64,000 bases of DNA from Ruminococcus sp. (GCF_016283395.1 NZ_JAEEMU010000041.1:1-64000), one strand, 5' to 3'; positions 26,654-35,568 are shown, numbered from the stretch's first letter. Program-made: numbers and translations. Notes: generated from the sequence alone by a model not told the origin.

Positions 26654-28207
26654 CTATCCTACATACTTTATGTACATTTCCGTTGGCTGTACTTCGCTGT
26701 CAACGGTTATTATATTTGTACCGCTGTAGGTAGGTATAGCAGTATGAGTATCCGCAAGTGATATGGTATCACCTGCACCGAGGAAGGAGTCACCGAGATC
26801 AACAGTTACAGTCTGTGTCTGACCTCGGCTGCTGATATTTACGGGAAGGCTGACGTTATACTTCTCCCACGCACTGTATCCCGTCATATTGCAGGGGTCT
26901 GCACCTGTTGTGGCAAACTCCTCAGCTTCAACATCAGAGTCCACTATCATAAAACGGTGATATGCAGGGATAGGATCGCTGTTGTTTTCGTAATATGCTT
27001 TGTGGAACAGACCGACTTTAGTATCTTCCTGCAACGTGAATGTGACTTCCTTATGGAAGTAGTTAGGATATGGTGCGCCGTCGTCAACTCTCTTTGATTT
27101 TGAACTTATACCGCTTGGCAAAATATCAGATTTTGCAATAATTACCGTATTATCCTCTGCAAGCAGCGTAAACCATTCATTTCCCTGTGTGTTTCCATAA
27201 CTGAAATTATCATATACGCAGCCGCTGTAATCCTGTATGCCTGTCCAATATCCGCCTGTTCCAGAAAAGCGATTGTTGCCCCAGGTGTCGATCATAAGCT
27301 TGTATGTACCTGCTTTAAGAGTTGCAAAATATTCGCAGTAATCATATTTTACAGGTCTTACATCACAAGGTAATGCGTACTGATACTCAGAACGTCTGTA
27401 ATGAGAATACACAAGCTTTACCCACTGTTCAGTATCTTCAACAAACGTATCATTCCCGGGAATTGATTTTTGTGTATATGCCGAGCAAGCTGTTACTGTC
27501 GGAGTTATTGTACCCGGTTCTGAATAATAGCAGGTATAGAACTCGATATCATTGTAAGAAGAATTAAACACCCTTACTGAATAATCAGTATTAGGTTTTA
27601 CAGGTATAGAATAAGTTTTACAGCGTATTGCTATATTAGACGGTGAAATAATATAATTGTTAGTTCCACCGCCGCCGTCGTCACCACAGTAAAGCTCCTG
27701 TGTTACTCCCACAGTTCTCGGAGCTGTGGCGTCATGGTTCACGATATTGCCCTGCATAATGCCCTGCTTATACATTGTAGTATCAGCATCATAGGCTGTC
27801 GGTATAGTTGAGCCCTCTGTCATCATAATATCGCCAACGTGTGAGGGCTGGACAGCGTAGTCACCATAATGTCTTATCTGGAAAAGAAGTCGAGCAGCAT
27901 TTCCGCTGTTAACGGTAAATCCATTGACAGCATTCACAAAACCAGGTGCATATGCAAGCCATGTTCCTGCTGCGCCATTAGGGATAGGGTCGGTTTTTAG
28001 TTTAAGGTAGTTTTTTCCGAGCTTTCCGACTCCGCCTGCTGCTCCTGTTATTCTCCAGTCGAGCAAAGATGTACCGTTGGAACGGAAACGGAGCGGAAGT
28101 GCCCGTGTAAGCTCGCGTACACCAAAATTGATCTTTCTTGAAACCATAAGGGTTCTCAGATCATCGGTAACTGCTCCTCTGTTTGCAAATAGTAATTCAC
28201 GCAGCAT
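26654..28207 (-). CDS. Phage tail/baseplate-like structural protein
   Basis: 517 aa, no signal peptide. Phage-like features are 'LLDWRITGAAGGVGKLGKNYL' near the N-terminus, ligand-type beta segments ('IPVKPNTDYSVRVFNSSYN'), and the ending 'PTYSGTNIITVDSEVQPTEM', a close match to the C-termini of many siphophage tail or minor structural proteins of gut Firmicutes. Residues 180-450 are beta-rich with clusters of Tyr, Gly and Asn as in adhesion or fibre proteins. I chose the ATG at 28207, right after the upstream gene's stop with CGGAG before it. The longer frame start at 28258 overlaps that gene. No capsid, portal or lysis genes are near. Confidence 0.75.
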   Translation of the reverse strand: MLRELLFANRGAVTDDLRTLMVSRKINFGVRELTRALPLRFRSNGTSLLDWRITGAAGGVGKLGKNYLKLKTDPIPNGAAGTWLAYAPGFVNAVNGFTVNSGNAARLLFQIRHYGDYAVQPSHVGDIMMTEGSTIPTAYDADTTMYKQGIMQGNIVNHDATAPRTVGVTQELYCGDDGGGGTNNYIISPSNIAIRCKTYSIPVKPNTDYSVRVFNSSYNDIEFYTCYYSEPGTITPTVTACSAYTQKSIPGNDTFVEDTEQWVKLVYSHYRRSEYQYALPCDVRPVKYDYCEYFATLKAGTYKLMIDTWGNNRFSGTGGYWTGIQDYSGCVYDNFSYGNTQGNEWFTLLAEDNTVIIAKSDILPSGISSKSKRVDDGAPYPNYFHKEVTFTLQEDTKVGLFHKAYYENNSDPIPAYHRFMIVDSDVEAEEFATTGADPCNMTGYSAWEKYNVSLPVNISSRGQTQTVTVDLGDSFLGAGDTISLADTHTAIPTYSGTNIITVDSEVQPTEMYIKYVG

Positions 28208-28211
28208 CGCA

Positions 28212-28454
28212 TCATTCTCCGTCCGTTGGATCATACACTTCGCCTGTTGCCTGATCAACCCATTTTCCGTCGCCGCCGAAGCCGTAAAGATCGCCTGTGC
28301 TTATCTCCCATGCAATAGTGCCCTGTGAGATAAGTCTCCCGTCAACTCCGTTCTCGGCTGGGAGCTCGGTCTTTGTATCAACTGCAAGCTCTGCGATAAC
28401 AAGTGATCTCTCACCGTTAAAGCTCATAAACTTTTCTTTTAATATTGTAAGCAT
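28212..28454 (-). CDS. Small phage-like protein upstream of the tail protein
   Basis: 80 aa. 'MLTILKEKFMSFNGERSLV' is followed by 'GTIAWEISTGDLYGFGGDGKWVD', a short segment found in small phage structural-module proteins that precede tail-fibre genes. The SD TCAGGAGGT lies 6 nt before the ATG at 28454; the upstream ATG at 28493 has none. Its stop is only a few bases from the start of the tail-like gene, so they are coupled. The function is unknown. The pair is isolated from any other phage genes. Confidence 0.7.
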   Translation of the reverse strand: MLTILKEKFMSFNGERSLVIAELAVDTKTELPAENGVDGRLISQGTIAWEISTGDLYGFGGDGKWVDQATGEVYDPTDGE

Positions 28455-28668
28455 TTTCTTACCTCCTGAAAAATTCTTTGAAAGTACTTTCATAAAGGGG
28501 CTGAAAAAAACGTTTTTTCAACGGAAAACCATTGAATATCAGAAAAATTTTTCAAAAAAATTTTCACAGCGGTACAATAGTTAGCTACGTATAACAGTAT
28601 TTTCCCTATTTTACGTCATATCCATGATATTATTATAAAATTACGGCAGAATAATATAGCGGCGGTTA

Positions 28669-28697
28669 TTGATTTTATTTATAATAAGTGGTATAAT
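28669..28697 (+). promoter_or_regulatory. Promoter of sufCB
   Basis: TTGATT (28669-28674), 17-bp spacer, TATAAT (28692-28697), 54 bp before sufC. Confidence 0.8.
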
Positions 28698-28750
28698 TGA
28701 TAAAGCAATAACAATTTAACATTACGATCAAAAAGAATGGAGTTCTGAAA

Positions 28751-29479
28751 ATGCTTGAACTGAAAAATATTTCCTTCAGTGCTGAAGACAACGGCTCAAA
28801 TATAGAAATTATCAGAAATATTTCCCATACTATCGGTGATAACAAATTCGTTGTAATAACAGGCCCTAACGGCGGCGGTAAATCTACTCTGGCAAAGATC
28901 ATTGCAGGTATCGTGCCGAACACAGGCGGTCAGATCATTTTTGACGGTGTCGATATCACCGAAAAAAATATCACCGAACGTGCAAAACTCGGTATCGGAT
29001 TTGCTTTTCAGCAGCCTGTCCGTTTTAAGGGACTGACTGTTATCGACCTGCTCAGAATAGCCGCAGGCAAGAACCTTTCCGTATCAGATGCCTGCAATTA
29101 CCTTTCGGAAGTAGGTCTTTGCGCAAAGGACTATATCGACCGTGAGATCAATGCTTCTCTTTCGGGCGGTGAGCTTAAACGTATCGAAATAGCTACAGTC
29201 CTCGCAAGAGATGTAAAGCTTGCTATCTTTGACGAGCCCGAGGCAGGTATCGACCTCTGGAGCTTCAATAATCTTATCCGTATCTTTGAGAAAATGCGTC
29301 AGGAACGCCACGGAAGAACTATCCTCGTTATCTCTCATCAGGAGCGTATCCTCAATATTGCTGATGAGATAATCGTTATATCAGACGGTAATATCTTAAA
29401 GCACGGCGATAAGGATATTATCCTCCCTGAGATCACAGGCACGGAAAACGCAATAAATATCTGTCATAAAATGGCGTAA
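28751..29479 (+). CDS. sufC: Fe-S cluster assembly ATPase SufC
   Basis: 242-aa cytosolic ABC-type ATPase that drives Fe-S cluster assembly on its SufB partner. It has Walker A 'GPNGGGKST' (about 39-47), the Q-loop 'FAFQQPVRF', the signature 'LSGGELKR' (about 138-145), Walker B 'LAIFDEPEAGID' with its catalytic Glu, and the switch His in 'ISHQ'. The 'EPEAGIDLW' form is typical for SufC rather than for transporters, and no membrane gene is nearby. It is first in a two-gene operon with the SufB/D-like gene 12 bp downstream. SD GGAG 8 nt before the ATG. Confidence 0.93.
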   Translation: MLELKNISFSAEDNGSNIEIIRNISHTIGDNKFVVITGPNGGGKSTLAKIIAGIVPNTGGQIIFDGVDITEKNITERAKLGIGFAFQQPVRFKGLTVIDLLRIAAGKNLSVSDACNYLSEVGLCAKDYIDREINASLSGGELKRIEIATVLARDVKLAIFDEPEAGIDLWSFNNLIRIFEKMRQERHGRTILVISHQERILNIADEIIVISDGNILKHGDKDIILPEITGTENAINICHKMA

Positions 29480-29491
29480 GGAGGCAAGGAT

Positions 29492-30418
29492 ATGGAGCAG
29501 ATAGATGCAGTTCAGAAAAGACTTTTTCAGGAGGTCGCCGATCTTCACGGTATCCCCGAGGGAGCATATAACCTCCGCGCAAACGGCAAGGCATTAATGA
29601 GAAATACTACCGCAAATATCGACATACAGTCTAAGAACGATGTCAGCGGTATAGATATACGCATAAAATCAGGCACTAAGAACGAAAGTATCCATATTCC
29701 TGTTGTACTCAGCCAGAGCGGTATCAAGGAAGATGTTTACAATGATTTCTTTGTTGGCGATGACTGCGATGTTCTTATCGTAGCAGGCTGCGGTATCGAC
29801 AACTGCGGCTCTCAGGACTCCGAGCACGACGGTATACACCGCTTCTTCATAGGCAAGAATTCAAAGGTGCGCTATGTTGAAAAGCATTACGGCTCAGGTG
29901 ACGGCAGCGGTAAGCGTATCCTCAATCCTGTAACGGAAGTACACATGGATGAGGGCAGCACTATGGAAATGGAAATGGTGCAGATAAAGGGCGTTGACTC
30001 TACAAAGCGTACTACTATCGCAGAACTCAAGGCTGATGCAAAGCTTTTAGTCCGCGAAAGACTTATGACTCACGGTCAGCAGCAGGCTTTCAGTATCTAT
30101 AAGGTCGACCTTAACGGTGACGGTTCAAGTGCTGATGTAGTTTCTCGTTCAGTTGCCCGTGACGACTCTTACCAGAAGCTTGATCTGTGCATAAACGGCA
30201 GCGCAGCTTGCAGCGGTCATACAGAGTGCGACTCTATCATCATGGACAACGGCAGGATACTTGCAGTCCCCTCTCTTGAAGCAAACAGCGTTGACGCTGC
30301 ACTTGTTCACGAGGCTGCTATCGGAAAGATCGCAGGCGAACAGCTCATAAAGCTCATGACTCTCGGTCTTACAGAGGCTGAAGCCGAAGAACAGATAATA
30401 AACGGATTCTTAAAGTAA
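29492..30418 (+). CDS. sufB: SufB/SufD-like scaffold of a minimal SUF system
   Basis: 308 aa, much shorter than canonical SufB (about 470 aa) or SufD. The right-handed beta-helix core and the C-terminal helices are present; the long N-terminal region is missing. Conserved cluster and ATPase-interface residues are visible: Cys in 'HTECDSIIM', Glu in 'PSLEANSVDA' and His in 'VHEAAIGKI'. An extra 'GCGIDNCG' lies near residue 90. With SufC it makes a two-gene unit without sufD, sufS or sufU, matching the 'SmsCB' type proposed as an ancestral SUF form. SD GGAGG; the operon ends at a terminator at 30424. Confidence 0.9.
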   Translation: MEQIDAVQKRLFQEVADLHGIPEGAYNLRANGKALMRNTTANIDIQSKNDVSGIDIRIKSGTKNESIHIPVVLSQSGIKEDVYNDFFVGDDCDVLIVAGCGIDNCGSQDSEHDGIHRFFIGKNSKVRYVEKHYGSGDGSGKRILNPVTEVHMDEGSTMEMEMVQIKGVDSTKRTTIAELKADAKLLVRERLMTHGQQQAFSIYKVDLNGDGSSADVVSRSVARDDSYQKLDLCINGSAACSGHTECDSIIMDNGRILAVPSLEANSVDAALVHEAAIGKIAGEQLIKLMTLGLTEAEAEEQIINGFLK

Positions 30419-30423
30419 ATCAT

Positions 30424-30459
30424 AAAAGCCATAGTATCAGAAGTACTATGGCTTTTATA
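30424..30459 (+). terminator. Terminator of sufCB
   Basis: AAAAGCCATAGTA and TACTATGGCTTTT stem with a 7-nt loop, 6 bp after the stop; it could act on both strands. Confidence 0.82.
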
Positions 30460-30480
30460 AATTATGAGGTAACGTAATAA

Positions 30481-30925
30481 TTTGCCGAGCCCATGAAAGG
30501 GATTCCAAAGGGACTGTGTTCCTTTGGCAGAGTGACTCCCCACAGGGTGGGGAGATGTCGCAACGCGACAGAGGGGGCGTACCGGTTAGGTCAGAGACAG
30601 CGTCTCTGGTCGCTGTTCACAGCTTTTAAAGAACAGCGAAATAATACGAAGGCGCACCGCAAGGGTGAATTCCGAAAACAATCCAGTGAATTGTTTTCGG
30701 AAGAGGGTGACTCCCCACGGGGTGGGGAGATGTCGCAACGCGACAGAGGGGACGGACCCGATTAGGGGGCCCTGCAAGAGAGGGCGTCCCTTACATCATT
30801 ATATCGTTGCTGACGGGCGGATAATATCCGCCCCTACAATGGAACGCCAAGGGTTACTCTATACAGTGTAGGGAGATGTCAGCAAAGCTGACAGAGGATC
30901 GCAGCTCCTGTTGGGAGGCGTTCAC
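30481..30925. repeat. Cluster of hairpin-rich intergenic repeats
   Basis: Three copies of a roughly 45-bp unit occur at 30532-30575, 30707-30751 and 30852-30897. Copies 1 and 2 carry CTCCCCAC/GTGGGGAG and GTCGC-aac-GCGAC. Copy 3 keeps both stems with changed bases (CTATAC/GTGTAG and GTCAGC-aaa-GCTGAC). Between them lie further hairpins: CAGAGAC/GTCTCTG, CGCTGTTC/GAACAGCG, CCGAAAACAAT/ATTGTTTTCGG and GGGCGGAT/ATCCGCCC. No gene is supported in this 600-bp gap. The short frames found here have no SD and consist of repeat translation. Confidence 0.75.
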
Positions 30926-30993
30926 TACAATCGCATAATCTTCTATATTAGCATTATGATTAATGATATGCTTTTTCTATTACATACAAGAAA

Positions 30994-31015
30994 AAGGGCG
31001 GATAAATCCGCCCTT
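30994..31015 (-). terminator. Terminator of the nitroreductase gene
   Basis: AAGGGCGGA and TCCGCCCTT around TAAA; TTTTTCTTG follows on the minus strand. Confidence 0.8.
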
Positions 31016-31025
31016 ACTTTTTTAA

Positions 31026-31691
31026 TCATGCACGACACTTATGTCCCGATGCTGCTTCAAAATTGTACTTTACTATACCAAGATCAATTTTTGTCATCAT
31101 GCCTTTTTTGGCTGTAATGACTGCTTCATCATTTTCAAGAGTTACAAAGAACTTCTGCTGATTAAGTGCGGTAGGTGCCATCATTGCTGCTACCATGCCA
31201 TTTCTGAACCAAGGCTGCATCTGATCTCCTCTGATATCACAGAGCTTCTCGATAGGCTTTGAACGATGCTTTGTTCCCTCATTTGCTCCGTAACCAATGG
31301 CAATAACGCATACGCGCTTTTCATCGTCAGGTATATCTACTCTGACCTTGCTCTTGCCGTATGTTCCTGCTACCCAACAGGTATTGAGTCCCATTTGCTG
31401 TGCTGCAAGTACGATCTTTTCGCCGTAGTAACCGCAGCGTTCATCGAGGTCTTCGAGTGATTTCTTTCCGGCGAGAACTATATAATTCCTTGCATTCTCG
31501 AATTTTCCAACATGAGAAAGGAATGTGTTAAAACATTCAGGATCGTCATATACTATCTGAAAACCCAGTCCGCCTTCTTCGTTGCACTCTTTGATAAGTT
31601 TGTTGAGTTTCTCTTTAAGATCATCTGCTATTGGTTTATTGATAAATTGTCTTACACTGTGTCGTGATTTGATTGCTTCTTTGATATCCAT
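31026..31691 (-). CDS. Nitroreductase-family flavoprotein
   Basis: 221-aa FMN-dependent oxidoreductase. The N-terminal 'AIKSRHSVRQF' is the FMN-phosphate site. 'CGYYGEKIVLAAQQMGLNTCWVAGTYGKSKV' is the central helix and sheet in which the isoalloxazine sits, given here in two parts: 'AAQQMGLNTCWVAG' near 105-118, then 'IAIGYGANEGTKHRSKPIE' near 141-159. The C-terminal 'MAAPTALNQQKFFV'-like segment ('MMAPTALNQQ') fits the TM1586-type subgroup. The natural substrate is unknown. It is monocistronic between its own promoter and terminator. Start ATG at 31691 with a GAGGTG-type SD. Confidence 0.92.
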   Translation of the reverse strand: MDIKEAIKSRHSVRQFINKPIADDLKEKLNKLIKECNEEGGLGFQIVYDDPECFNTFLSHVGKFENARNYIVLAGKKSLEDLDERCGYYGEKIVLAAQQMGLNTCWVAGTYGKSKVRVDIPDDEKRVCVIAIGYGANEGTKHRSKPIEKLCDIRGDQMQPWFRNGMVAAMMAPTALNQQKFFVTLENDEAVITAKKGMMTKIDLGIVKYNFEAASGHKCRA

Positions 31692-31727
31692 AATACACCT
31701 CGTTCCTGCAAAATTGCAGTTTTTATT

Positions 31728-31756
31728 ATTCTAACACATTTTTTTATGAAATGCAA
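31728..31756 (-). promoter_or_regulatory. Promoter of the nitroreductase gene
   Basis: Minus-strand TTGCAT (31756-31751), 17-bp spacer, TAGAAT (31733-31728). Confidence 0.7.
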
Positions 31757-31810
31757 TAGATTTTAGATGATATTACGGAAATAAAAGCGAAAATTTCGCA
31801 GAAATTCGCC

Positions 31811-32857
31811 TTAGAGTATCTGATTTATCATATCAAGAGTATAAACATACCTGTCATCGTCTGTATTGCAGCCCACTACTACCGATATATATGTATCGTC
31901 ATCGCCCTCAAAGGCTGATATGAGACAGCTGCCTGCATTCTGGGTAGTTCCCGTCTTTACGCCTATGGCATTCTCACAGTAGTAGCTGCCGTTAATATCG
32001 AGGAGCTGGTTTGAATTCTGCCATGTAAAGACCTTTCCTGCTGTGGAATAAACAGTCTTTTTCGGCAGCTTTACGATATCACAAAGCTCAGGCTCTGACA
32101 TGACATATTCAGTGAGTTTAAGAAGGTCTGATACCGTAGTATACTGCTCATAATCGTCCCAGCCGTCAGGACTTACAAAAGAACTGTCCTCCATGCCTAT
32201 GCTTTCCGCAAACTGTTTCATAAGTCCGCAGAAGCAGTTTATAGCTTCGGTATCGTTAAGGTCTGCATCAGGGAATACATTTCTTGCGACCGAAACTGCC
32301 ACCGTATGAGCTGCGTCATTTCCCGAAGCAAGAAACATTCCTGTTATCAGGTCGCGGAGTGTAAGGCTGTCGCCCACCTCAAGACCTGCAAGGCTGGAAT
32401 TTGCATTTACGTATGCAAGTTCAGAGCCAGCTGTAAATACGTCGTCCATATCAGCATACTGCATAGCAACAGATGCTGTAAGCAGCTTTGTAAGGCTGGC
32501 AGGAGCTGTTTCTTCATTTATATTATAACTGTATATCAGCTCGCCCTTTTTCATGGAATATATGGCAGAAGCCTTACAGTAAGGCAGATAGTCTGTATCG
32601 AACTCCGTTTCCTTTTCGGATACGGTCTGAGATCCTGTTTTTGCTGTATCCTCAGCCAGTTCGGTGTCCTCTGTTGGGTATTCGACCTCTGCTGCCTCAA
32701 AAACAGCTTCAGCGTTATCATAATATTCATTTGGTTCAGCATTGCCTTTCAGCGATAATATCACAATAAGCAGGATATCTATCAAAAGCACCGAGATAAG
32801 TATTATAAGGAGCTTTTTTCTGTGTTCTTTTATCCAGTCAATTATTTTTGCCGACAA
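31811..32857 (-). CDS. D-alanyl-D-alanine carboxypeptidase (low-molecular-weight PBP, peptidase S11)
   Basis: 348 aa. A membrane anchor near residues 17-36 is followed by an acidic spacer (40-90) and the S11 domain. The three active-site motifs are 'SLTK' (Ser121 nucleophile, Lys124), 'SGND' near 173 and 'KTG' in 'IGVKTGTTQNAG' near 302. It trims the terminal D-Ala of peptidoglycan stem peptides outside the membrane. The usual C-terminal beta domain and amphipathic helix are absent; anchoring is N-terminal instead. The start codon is TTG at 32857, supported by AAGGTGG 7 nt upstream and by the lack of an early ATG. Confidence 0.93.
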   Translation of the reverse strand: MSAKIIDWIKEHRKKLLIILISVLLIDILLIVILSLKGNAEPNEYYDNAEAVFEAAEVEYPTEDTELAEDTAKTGSQTVSEKETEFDTDYLPYCKASAIYSMKKGELIYSYNINEETAPASLTKLLTASVAMQYADMDDVFTAGSELAYVNANSSLAGLEVGDSLTLRDLITGMFLASGNDAAHTVAVSVARNVFPDADLNDTEAINCFCGLMKQFAESIGMEDSSFVSPDGWDDYEQYTTVSDLLKLTEYVMSEPELCDIVKLPKKTVYSTAGKVFTWQNSNQLLDINGSYYCENAIGVKTGTTQNAGSCLISAFEGDDDTYISVVVGCNTDDDRYVYTLDMINQIL

Positions 32858-33116
32858 TAATATCCACCTTTCTGTTAAATAGTCCTCAATAGAATAATCG
32901 TTATGTCAGTAAGAAAACTGACATTAATTATAAAACTCTGCCTTTAACCCTTAGGCGTTAGTTATAAGCAAATGTGTCGCCTTCGGCGATTATTTAAATA
33001 ATGTGAGCGTAAGCGAACACTTTCGGCTAATGGCTGTATAGTTTTTTTCTGAGTTTGTAAGTCTGCATCTATATATTTGAATTTTTTCTGCATATATTTC
33101 AAATGATCTTTCCGAA
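32858..33116 (-). promoter_or_regulatory. Upstream region of the carboxypeptidase gene
   Basis: Holds one hairpin (TGTCAGT and ACTGACA, 32904-32923) about 45 nt upstream of the TTG start. A TATAAT at 32932-32927 on the minus strand has no clear -35 box. Nothing else is supported. Confidence 0.35.
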
Positions 33117-33155
33117 CAAAAGCAGACCTGAAATAACTTTTCCGGTCTGCTTTTT
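33117..33155 (-). terminator. Terminator of the ABC exporter operon
   Basis: AGCAGACC and GGTCTGCT stem with flanking A and T runs on both sides, directly after the permease stop codon. Confidence 0.8.
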
Positions 33156-33159
33156 AATA

Positions 33160-34746
33160 TCAGCTGTGTATCCTGAAAGTTTTGGGTGCGAACTTATAGA
33201 CCAGCAGGCAGGCTGCTATGATATACACCACACAGAAAACAATGGTGAGGATACCGAAAGTAAGTGTGGGAACGTGTAAATATATCATCCAGTAGCACAC
33301 AAGATATGTCACTATAGTTATCAAACGGTATGTGCCGTTCTTTATCTCTGTACCTGCATTGTAGGGCTGGAGAAGATAATATATCGTAAGATAATGTACG
33401 GAGAAGAATATACTCAGCGCACATATTGAAACAATAATGACTCCGTAGTTTATAGGATTATCAGTTCCGCCTGACAGGTACAGCAGCGATGCAAGTCCGA
33501 TGCCGCCGACTACTGCGGGAAGAAGATTTACCTTGATTATCTCACGCAGACGTATACGGAACAATGTAAGAATGGACTTCGGCTCCTTATAGAACGGATA
33601 TGTGAGCAGACTGTGGTCGCAGTTTACGAAAAGTGCCTGTGTGAACTGCATACCGCGGTTCACTGCATACATGACAAATACGAAATACGGGAGAGAATTG
33701 CTTATATACTTGTTTATCCCCTTTGTCTCCTTAGGCACGAAAATGCAAACTATTCCCATCAAAATAATTATTATCGCAAGGAAAAATGTCACCTTTATGG
33801 AGCTTTCCCACAGTATCTTTTTATGACGCTTTACAAAAAGCTCATTGAGGTATTCAAATCCGCTCTTGTCACTGGTAATACCAGTATCGGCACTGATATT
33901 CTTCTGTGTGTTCTTCTGGAAATTCTGCCTTTGCGCTGCTTTGATATCCATTTGCGACACGAATTCAGCATTGAGTATCTCTTTGTTCAGTGCGCGGTAA
34001 TTATCATATTTTAATATGTACGGTACAGCTATGACTGCTGCGATGATAAACAATGCAATAATGGCGTATGATACTTTAAGAGGTATCATGCAGCCGAATG
34101 CTGCCGTTACGTAAAGTCCTGTTATGCCTGCGCAGCCGAGCAGCAGAATCAGAACGCTGAGTTTGGCTTTTGTTGCAAGCTTCTTGCCTTTTTTAAAGCG
34201 TATCATCTCCAGCGGACATACTGCGATCTTTGCTGCTATTCCGTATACTGCAAGCAGCAGACAGCCCTTTATTCCGATACGGTCTGCAAAGAATATCATA
34301 GCAGCCACAAAAAAGCCGATGAAGTGCTTCAAAAGCTTGAAAGCATAATTCACAAGAGTGAATTTTTTTGCTTCCATGCCAAGCTGTATCATGGCATAGT
34401 ACTTATGCTTTTCGGGAGTGAAGATATAGTTATTTGTAAATGCCCCCATAATAGTGAATGGCACAAGGAGATGAAAAATAAACTGCACCGCGTTATGGGC
34501 GGGTATCTCCAGCGTACCGTTCCATACAGAAACTGCCAGGAACAGATATGCTATCTTAAAGGCGAACATGGAGAATAACTCCCAGAGTATGGATATGACA
34601 TAGGCAAATATCTTGAAGCCTGTCATACTGTAGACATCAGGCGGAAAAATCTTCTTTATGAGCGGTATCTGTCTGAAACCGTGAAGTATAGAGTTGACAC
34701 GGTATGTATTTTTCAGCTTGAAGGAAATGAGCAGAGTTTTAAGCAT
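33160..34746 (-). CDS. ABC-type exporter permease
   Basis: 528-aa integral membrane protein with about eleven hydrophobic segments and a charged cytoplasmic loop in the middle (about residues 255-310, rich in Lys, Gln and Asp). I recognise no substrate signature. It overlaps the ATPase gene by 8 bp, so the pair forms an ABC-2-type export system. The length and two-part membrane layout resemble uncharacterised Firmicute 'ABC transporter permease' proteins that sit beside a CcmA-like ATPase. The substrate is unknown. The gene is last in its operon, before a terminator. Confidence 0.85.
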   Translation of the reverse strand: MLKTLLISFKLKNTYRVNSILHGFRQIPLIKKIFPPDVYSMTGFKIFAYVISILWELFSMFAFKIAYLFLAVSVWNGTLEIPAHNAVQFIFHLLVPFTIMGAFTNNYIFTPEKHKYYAMIQLGMEAKKFTLVNYAFKLLKHFIGFFVAAMIFFADRIGIKGCLLLAVYGIAAKIAVCPLEMIRFKKGKKLATKAKLSVLILLLGCAGITGLYVTAAFGCMIPLKVSYAIIALFIIAAVIAVPYILKYDNYRALNKEILNAEFVSQMDIKAAQRQNFQKNTQKNISADTGITSDKSGFEYLNELFVKRHKKILWESSIKVTFFLAIIIILMGIVCIFVPKETKGINKYISNSLPYFVFVMYAVNRGMQFTQALFVNCDHSLLTYPFYKEPKSILTLFRIRLREIIKVNLLPAVVGGIGLASLLYLSGGTDNPINYGVIIVSICALSIFFSVHYLTIYYLLQPYNAGTEIKNGTYRLITIVTYLVCYWMIYLHVPTLTFGILTIVFCVVYIIAACLLVYKFAPKTFRIHS

Positions 34747-35446
34747 TGTTATCCTCCCTCAGTGCTGCGATTATCTTGTCCTTGAATTCGTTATTGTCAA
34801 GGTCTGACTTGTATACGGGTTCAAGTACACCATGATTGAGAAGCACTATCTCATCGCAGAGATCAAGTGCAAGATCCATGATATGAGTCGAAAGAATAGT
34901 TATCTTATTACCTTTAAGTGTGCGGAGAAGCTGCTTCATCTCTTCGGCAACTACTACGTCAAGTGAGGTCAGCGGCTCATCGAGCAGAAGTATATTCGGC
35001 TGTGCTATGAAGTTTATGAGCATCTGCATCTTGTTTTTCATACCGTGAGAATAGTCCTTGAGGAGCTTGTCGCGGTCTATGCGGTCGATACCCATATAGT
35101 CGAAATATACATCAAGGGGTTTTAAGTCGTGTATCTTGTCAGAATGTATCTCTGTAAAAAACTTCAGGAACTCACGTCCTGTGAGGAATTCGGGAACCGT
35201 GGGAGTAGAAAGCACATATCCTATATCCTCGGGGACAAGATCTCTGACGCCTGTATCCGTAAGAAGCGTATACTTTCCCGAATCAGAAGTGATATCGCCG
35301 TTTATACAGTTGAAAAGAGTAGTCTTTCCTGCTCCGTTCCTGCCAAGAAGTCCGTATATCTTGCCTGATTCAAAAGTAAATGTTATATCTCTTAGTACCT
35401 GTTTGTCGTCATATTTTTTTGATAGATTTTCAATAGAAAAGCGCAT
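34739..35446 (-). CDS. ABC transporter ATP-binding protein (CcmA-like)
   Basis: 235-aa ATPase. Walker A is 'GLLGRNGAGKTTLF' (about 33-46). The ABC signature is degenerate: 'LLKDYSHGMKNKMQML', with 'YSHGMK' in place of LSGGQ, as in many CcmA-like exporters. Walker B is 'NILLLDEPLTSLD' and the switch His lies in 'ILSTHIMD'. The Q-loop Gln is replaced within 'IGYVLSTPTVPEFL'. It energises the permease encoded by the overlapping downstream gene. Start ATG at 35446 with GGAGG upstream and a consensus promoter. Confidence 0.93.
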   Translation of the reverse strand: MRFSIENLSKKYDDKQVLRDITFTFESGKIYGLLGRNGAGKTTLFNCINGDITSDSGKYTLLTDTGVRDLVPEDIGYVLSTPTVPEFLTGREFLKFFTEIHSDKIHDLKPLDVYFDYMGIDRIDRDKLLKDYSHGMKNKMQMLINFIAQPNILLLDEPLTSLDVVVAEEMKQLLRTLKGNKITILSTHIMDLALDLCDEIVLLNHGVLEPVYKSDLDNNEFKDKIIAALREDNNA

Positions 35447-35491
35447 AATAAAGCCTCCGTTTATTTGTGTTAAATATACACTCCAATATAA

Positions 35492-35520
35492 ATTATAGCA
35501 GTTTACAGCACTTTAGTCAA
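35492..35520 (-). promoter_or_regulatory. Promoter of the ABC exporter operon
   Basis: Minus-strand TTGACT (35520-35515), 17-bp spacer, TATAAT (35497-35492). Confidence 0.85.
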
Positions 35521-35568
35521 TAAGAAAAAATGATTACATATGTCACTGAATAAATTATTCTTGTCATC

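Noticed and set aside
30493..30871. Overlapping frames in the repeat cluster
   Set aside because: They are translations of the repeat units on both strands, with no SD; similar spurious frames come with this repeat type.
30532..30897. Possible CRISPR array
   Set aside because: Three units at uneven distances, self-complementary throughout, different in sequence and with no cas genes; intergenic hairpin repeats fit better.
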